This document shows positions 47,370-49,048 of a stretch of 49,048 nt of DNA, piece after piece (within the stretch, counting starts at the first letter, position 1; every line of letters begins with the position of its first letter). The position numbers were made by a program, and so were the translations under genes. The notes beneath the pieces were generated by a model, which was not told the DNA's origin, did no database searches, and saw only the letters and a program-made list of their open reading frames with translations. The stretch spans positions 1-49,048 of the forward strand of contig USDD01000007.1 in the NCBI GenBank assembly GCA_900553265.1. The letters are read 5' to 3'. The stretch is from an uncultured Eubacteriales bacterium. Lineage in GTDB: Bacteria; Bacillota; Clostridia; Christensenellales; Aristaeellaceae.

Positions 47370-49048
47370 GTCGCCTCCCGCGAGGGAGGCGTGGATTGAA
47401 ATTTTGTTGCCTAAAAATGAGGAGGTGCTTTTTGTGTCGCCTCCCGCGAGGGAGGCGTGGATTGAAATGCTTTAATCTGGTGCCGCATTTTCGACACCGT
47501 CACGTCGCCTCCCGCGAGGGAGGCGTGGATTGAAATGATGGCCATGACCAGCTCGTCGACGCTCAGGCCGGTCGCCTCCCGCGAGGGAGGCGTGGATTGA
47601 AATGTCGCGCCGGTCGGCGCGGTCGTTATTCGCGGGGGTCGCCTCCCGCGAGGGAGGCGTGGATTGAAATAAGCGAATTTTTGGTTTCCCCTTGTTTGTC
47701 CTACGTCGCCTCCCGCGAGGGAGGCGTGGATTGAAATGCTAACTGGGGCGAGTTTTTCCAAGGATTGTTTAAGTCGCCTCCCGCGAGGGAGGCGTGGATT
47801 GAAATGAGCGCCGCATAAACGCGTTGACCATGAGGTACGTCGCCTCCCGCGAGGGAGGCGTGGATTGAAATGCCGAGGTGGTCGGCGACGCGCCGCTGCG
47901 CGGCGTCGCCTCCCGCGAGGGAGGCGTGGATTGAAATCTTCCAGCACGCCGACGCTCTCCACGACGCATCCCGTCGCCTCCCGCGAGGGAGGCGTGGATT
48001 GAAATTGTCGACGCAGTCCATCGGATTCCACCCGATGACCCGGTCGCCTCCCGCGAGGGAGGCGTGGATTGAAATCCGCGCTGCCGTCCGTCTCGCGCTC
48101 CCGGGCTACGGTCGCCTCCCGCGAGGGAGGCGTGGATTGAAATTTGAAGAGGGCGGAGTGACCCATCCCCATTTGGCGTCGCCTCCCGCGAGGGAGGCGT
48201 GGATTGAAATAGAGTTACGGTGGCTCGCATATTGTATCCGCTCGGTCGCCTCCCGCGAGGGAGGCGTGGATTGAAATACGTCATCCACATTGAGCGCCGG
48301 ATGGCCCTGCACGTCGCCTCCCGCGAGGGAGGCGTGGATTGAAATCGCCTCCCGACCCGAGCAAAACCCAAATGCCGGGAAGTCGCCTCCCGCGAGGGAG
48401 GCGTGGATTGAAATATAATGCGATCATAAAGGCCCTGAAGGTCGCTCTGTCGCCTCCCGCGAGGGAGGCGTGGATTGAAATTCGGTCTCGAAGAAGTCCC
48501 CACAATCACCGTAGGTCGCCTCCCGCGAGGGAGGCGTGGATTGAAATATAGCGCCCGCCCGGCGCATGGCTCGGACGGGCGGTCGCCTCCCGCGAGGGAG
48601 GCGTGGATTGAAATATGTTTTTGTCCTCCTTGTTTTTCGAAGCAGCCCGTCGCCTCCCGCGAGGGAGGCGTGGATTGAAATCGACCCTGCTCCGCGATCT
48701 GATCGACGGCTATCTGGTCGCCTCCCGCGAGGGAGGCGTGGATTGAAATACACGCTGGGCATACAGCCGCAGGACGCGCAGGGTCGCCTCCCGCGAGGGA
48801 GGCGTGGATTGAAATGGAGAGTCGAGCCATGACGGAAACTCGACACTTGTCGCCTCCCGCGAGGGAGGCGTGGATTGAAATTCGCGCGCGCGGAACGGAC
48901 ACAAACAGGCGGAGGTCGCCTCCCGCGAGGGAGGCGTGGATTGAAATGCCACCGCGCGGAGCGCGCGTCACCCGCCCGGCCGTCGCCTCCCGCGAGGGAG
49001 GCGTGGATTGAAATGCTTTTCTGGCCGCGGGCGGGGCCGGGGCTGGCG
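47370..49048 (+). CRISPR. type I-C CRISPR array, at least 26 repeats, truncated by the window end
   Basis: Twenty-six 33-bp repeats, first at 47370-47402 and last at 48982-49014. The repeat starts GTCGCCTCCCGCGAGGGAGG and ends with GGATTGAAAT; the CGCCTCCC/GGGAGGCG arms form the stem, as in I-C repeats. All copies read as identical, with 25 complete spacers of 33-37 bp (mostly 33-35) and sequence 49015-49048 as the start of the next one. The absence of a degenerate last repeat shows that the array continues past the window. Orientation is set by cas2 and the leader at the left and the GATTGAAA(T) 3' end, which gives the crRNA 5' handle. Confidence 0.97.

Noticed and set aside
47183..49011. 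Short frames on both strands that enter or lie in the CRISPR array, giving repeated peptides
   Set aside because: They are translations of the 33-bp repeat and spacers and have no independent support.

Overview
The window looks like chromosomal DNA from a GC-rich, spore-forming anaerobic member of the Clostridia. The evidence is a stage II sporulation protein P gene, a four-subunit 2-oxoacid:ferredoxin oxidoreductase, two T-box leaders, a B12 riboswitch, the DUF896/DUF1292 small-protein families and Firmicute-type promoters with 16-17 bp spacers. Genus and species cannot be read from the sequence. No tRNA, rRNA, transposase or phage gene was recognised.

Layout. Positions 1-9.7 kb hold metabolic and transport genes: a MATE exporter, a GNAT-like protein, a C39-like peptidase, an alanine aminotransferase (alaA type) behind a T-box, a PTS-EIIC-like permease / histidine phosphatase / DMT transporter operon, and a PadR regulator with a DUF4097 protein. 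At 9.8-11.9 kb a cobalamin riboswitch controls an exported CbiK-type chelatase and a second exported protein. At 12.0-18.7 kb lie spoIIP with a DUF1614 membrane protein, a tiny lipoprotein, an L,D-transpeptidase and a GH2 beta-galactosidase.

Positions 18.9-27.6 kb on the minus strand form one long T-box-controlled operon: a ParA/MRP-like ATPase, a four-subunit branched-chain 2-oxoacid ferredoxin oxidoreductase, a branched-chain aminotransferase, a 2-isopropylmalate-synthase-like protein that has lost its catalytic and metal-binding residues, and a TIM-barrel/acyl-CoA-ligase fusion. The azlCD branched-chain amino acid exporter genes lie immediately upstream. Read together, this suggests production of branched-chain amino acids from branched short-chain fatty acids: ligase, then reductive carboxylation by the oxidoreductase, then transamination. 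It is the most novel-looking system here.

Positions 28.7-39.3 kb carry a TIM-barrel epimerase, an ECF sigma/anti-sigma unit with a SIMPL protein and two small conserved proteins, a capsule or exopolysaccharide control operon (LCP-like protein, Wzz-type modulator, BY-kinase, PHP phosphatase), an E2-like acyltransferase lacking its catalytic His, a TetM-like GTPase and a small Cys-rich ferredoxin-thioredoxin-reductase-like protein.

Positions 39.3-49.0 kb are a complete type I-C CRISPR-Cas locus: a consensus promoter, cas3-cas5-cas8c-cas7-cas4-cas1-cas2 with mostly overlapping genes, a leader of about 356 bp, and an array of 26 identical 33-bp repeats that runs off the end of the window.
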